A stretch of DNA of 64,000 nt from Candidatus Brocadia pituitae. GTDB taxonomy: Bacteria; Planctomycetota; Brocadiia; Brocadiales; Brocadiaceae. Positions within the stretch are counted from its first letter, which is position 1. The number at the start of each line of letters is the position of its first letter. Of the stretch, positions 63,240-64,000 are shown in pieces. The notes below the pieces were generated by a model that saw only the letters and a list, made by a program, of their open reading frames with translations, did no database searches and was not told the DNA's origin. The position numbers and the translations under genes were made by a program. The stretch is taken from the NCBI GenBank assembly GCA_017347445.1, contig AP021856.1, positions 682,001 to 746,000 on the forward strand. Direction: 5' to 3'.

Positions 63240-64000
63240 ATGGATTATAAAAAAACACTCAATCTTCCCACCACGCAATTCCCAATGAAGGCTGATTTAC
63301 TGAAAAAAGAGCCTGAAATCCAGAAGAGATGGGTAAAAGAACAGCTTTATGAAGTTGTACGAAGAACTCGGTCAGGAAGGAAAAAATATGTCTTACATGA
63401 TGGACCTCCCTACCCGACAGGTGAGTTGCACATCGGCACCGGCTTAAATAAAATATTAAAAGACTTTATTGTTCGTTATCACACAATGCAGGGTTACGAT
63501 GCACCGTATGTGCCTGGCTGGGACTGTCATGGTTTGCCCATAGAACATCGTGTCATGCAGGAGGTTGGTGAAGAAAGAAAAAATTTGACGAAACCGGAAA
63601 TCCGGAAGAAATGTAAAAAATACGCAGAAAAATTTGTAAAACTCCAAAAGATACAATTTCAGGCCCTTGGCATCATGGGAGATTGGGAACGCCCTTACCT
63701 TACCTTTGATCCTCAGTATGAAGCAGGGATCATTGAGGTGTTTGGAAAGCTGGTCGAAAATGGGTATGTCTACCGGAGCAAAAAACCTGTGCACTGGTGC
63801 CCGAATGAGCTCGGACAAACAACCCTTGCCGAGGCGGAACTTGATTATCGGGAAGAAACCAAGAGCCCTTCCATTTATGTAAATTTCAAACTCACCGACA
63901 CCATCAGGGATCTTTTTAATGACGCCACTGGTGATGATTCCTGTATTATGATATGGACAACGACCCCCTGGACGCTTCCGGCAAACGTCGCCATTGCCGT
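63240..64000 (+). CDS. ileS: Isoleucyl-tRNA synthetase (3' end beyond window)
   Basis: Starts ATG 63240 and runs open to the window edge (about 253 codons seen of ~930-1,050). Class I synthetase: [20 protein letters not shown] contains the HIGH-type motif as HIGT, in place of HIGH, with the nucleotide-binding DGPPY before it. [15 protein letters not shown] and [11 protein letters not shown] (editing domain start) follow. The KMSKS motif lies beyond the window. The HIGT variant is common in IleRS of some bacteria. No upstream T-box was recognised. Confidence 0.93.
   Translation, partial: MDYKKTLNLPTTQFPMKADLLKKEPEIQKRWVKEQLYEVVRRTRSGRKKYVLHDGPPYPTGELHIGTGLNKILKDFIVRYHTMQGYDAPYVPGWDCHGLPIEHRVMQEVGEERKNLTKPEIRKKCKKYAEKFVKLQKIQFQALGIMGDWERPYLTFDPQYEAGIIEVFGKLVENGYVYRSKKPVHWCPNELGQTTLAEAELDYREETKSPSIYVNFKLTDTIRDLFNDATGDDSCIMIWTTTPWTLPANVAIA

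Overview
The window reads as chromosome from a Gram-negative bacterium of moderate G+C content. Evidence for an outer membrane includes a beta-barrel protein, a TonB/ExbB/ExbD set, an OmpA-type lipoprotein and lipid A (Arn) genes. System II cytochrome c assembly (ResB/CcsA), molybdenum cofactor genes, large multi-PAS kinases and dense dispersed palindromic repeats would suit an anammox-type planctomycete (Brocadiales). That placement is inference; no rRNA or marker phylogeny is available here.

Layout: 0-6.3 kb is an exopolysaccharide block (beta-barrel, gmd, UbiA-family prenyltransferase, B12-type radical SAM enzyme, manC). 6.5-10.3 kb is a scrapyard of small toxin-antitoxin modules (Doc, VapC-like PIN, MNT/HepT, zeta-like, RelE/ParE-like), many truncated, beside an IS66 remnant. 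10.4-11.5 kb has a duplicated palindromic repeat and rppH. 11.5-21.9 kb is a type I restriction-modification operon on the minus strand (hsdR-hsdM-rhuM-hsdS). Its hsdS is split by one of two inverted 1,612-bp insertion sequences.

22.6-31.9 kb is housekeeping: pcrA, a SAM methyltransferase, purD, initiator tRNA with promoter and terminator, guaA, a DUF4145-like protein, moaA. 32-39.9 kb has a sigma-54 response regulator with a large sensor kinase, an Nbp35/Mrp ATPase next to a poly-ferredoxin, and mobB. 40.2-45.5 kb has tonB-exbB-exbD, a transposase remnant and an OmpR-type two-component pair.

45.9-57.2 kb concerns the envelope: an LAB_N membrane protein, cmoA, an isoprenylcysteine-methyltransferase-like protein, two adjacent ArnT-like glycosyltransferases and arnB, arnC, arnA, arnD. 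The part from 49.6 kb is noticeably richer in G+C than its surroundings, suggesting acquisition, and a 650-bp block of repeats lies between arnB and arnC. 58-64 kb has hisI, a Pal-like lipoprotein, resB-ccsA, acylphosphatase, a DUF167 protein and the start of ileS.

No CRISPR array or rRNA was seen. The strongest observations are the exact IS insertion in hsdS with 6-bp target duplications, the clustered decay of toxin-antitoxin modules, several families of dispersed palindromic repeats, and the G+C-rich arn block.
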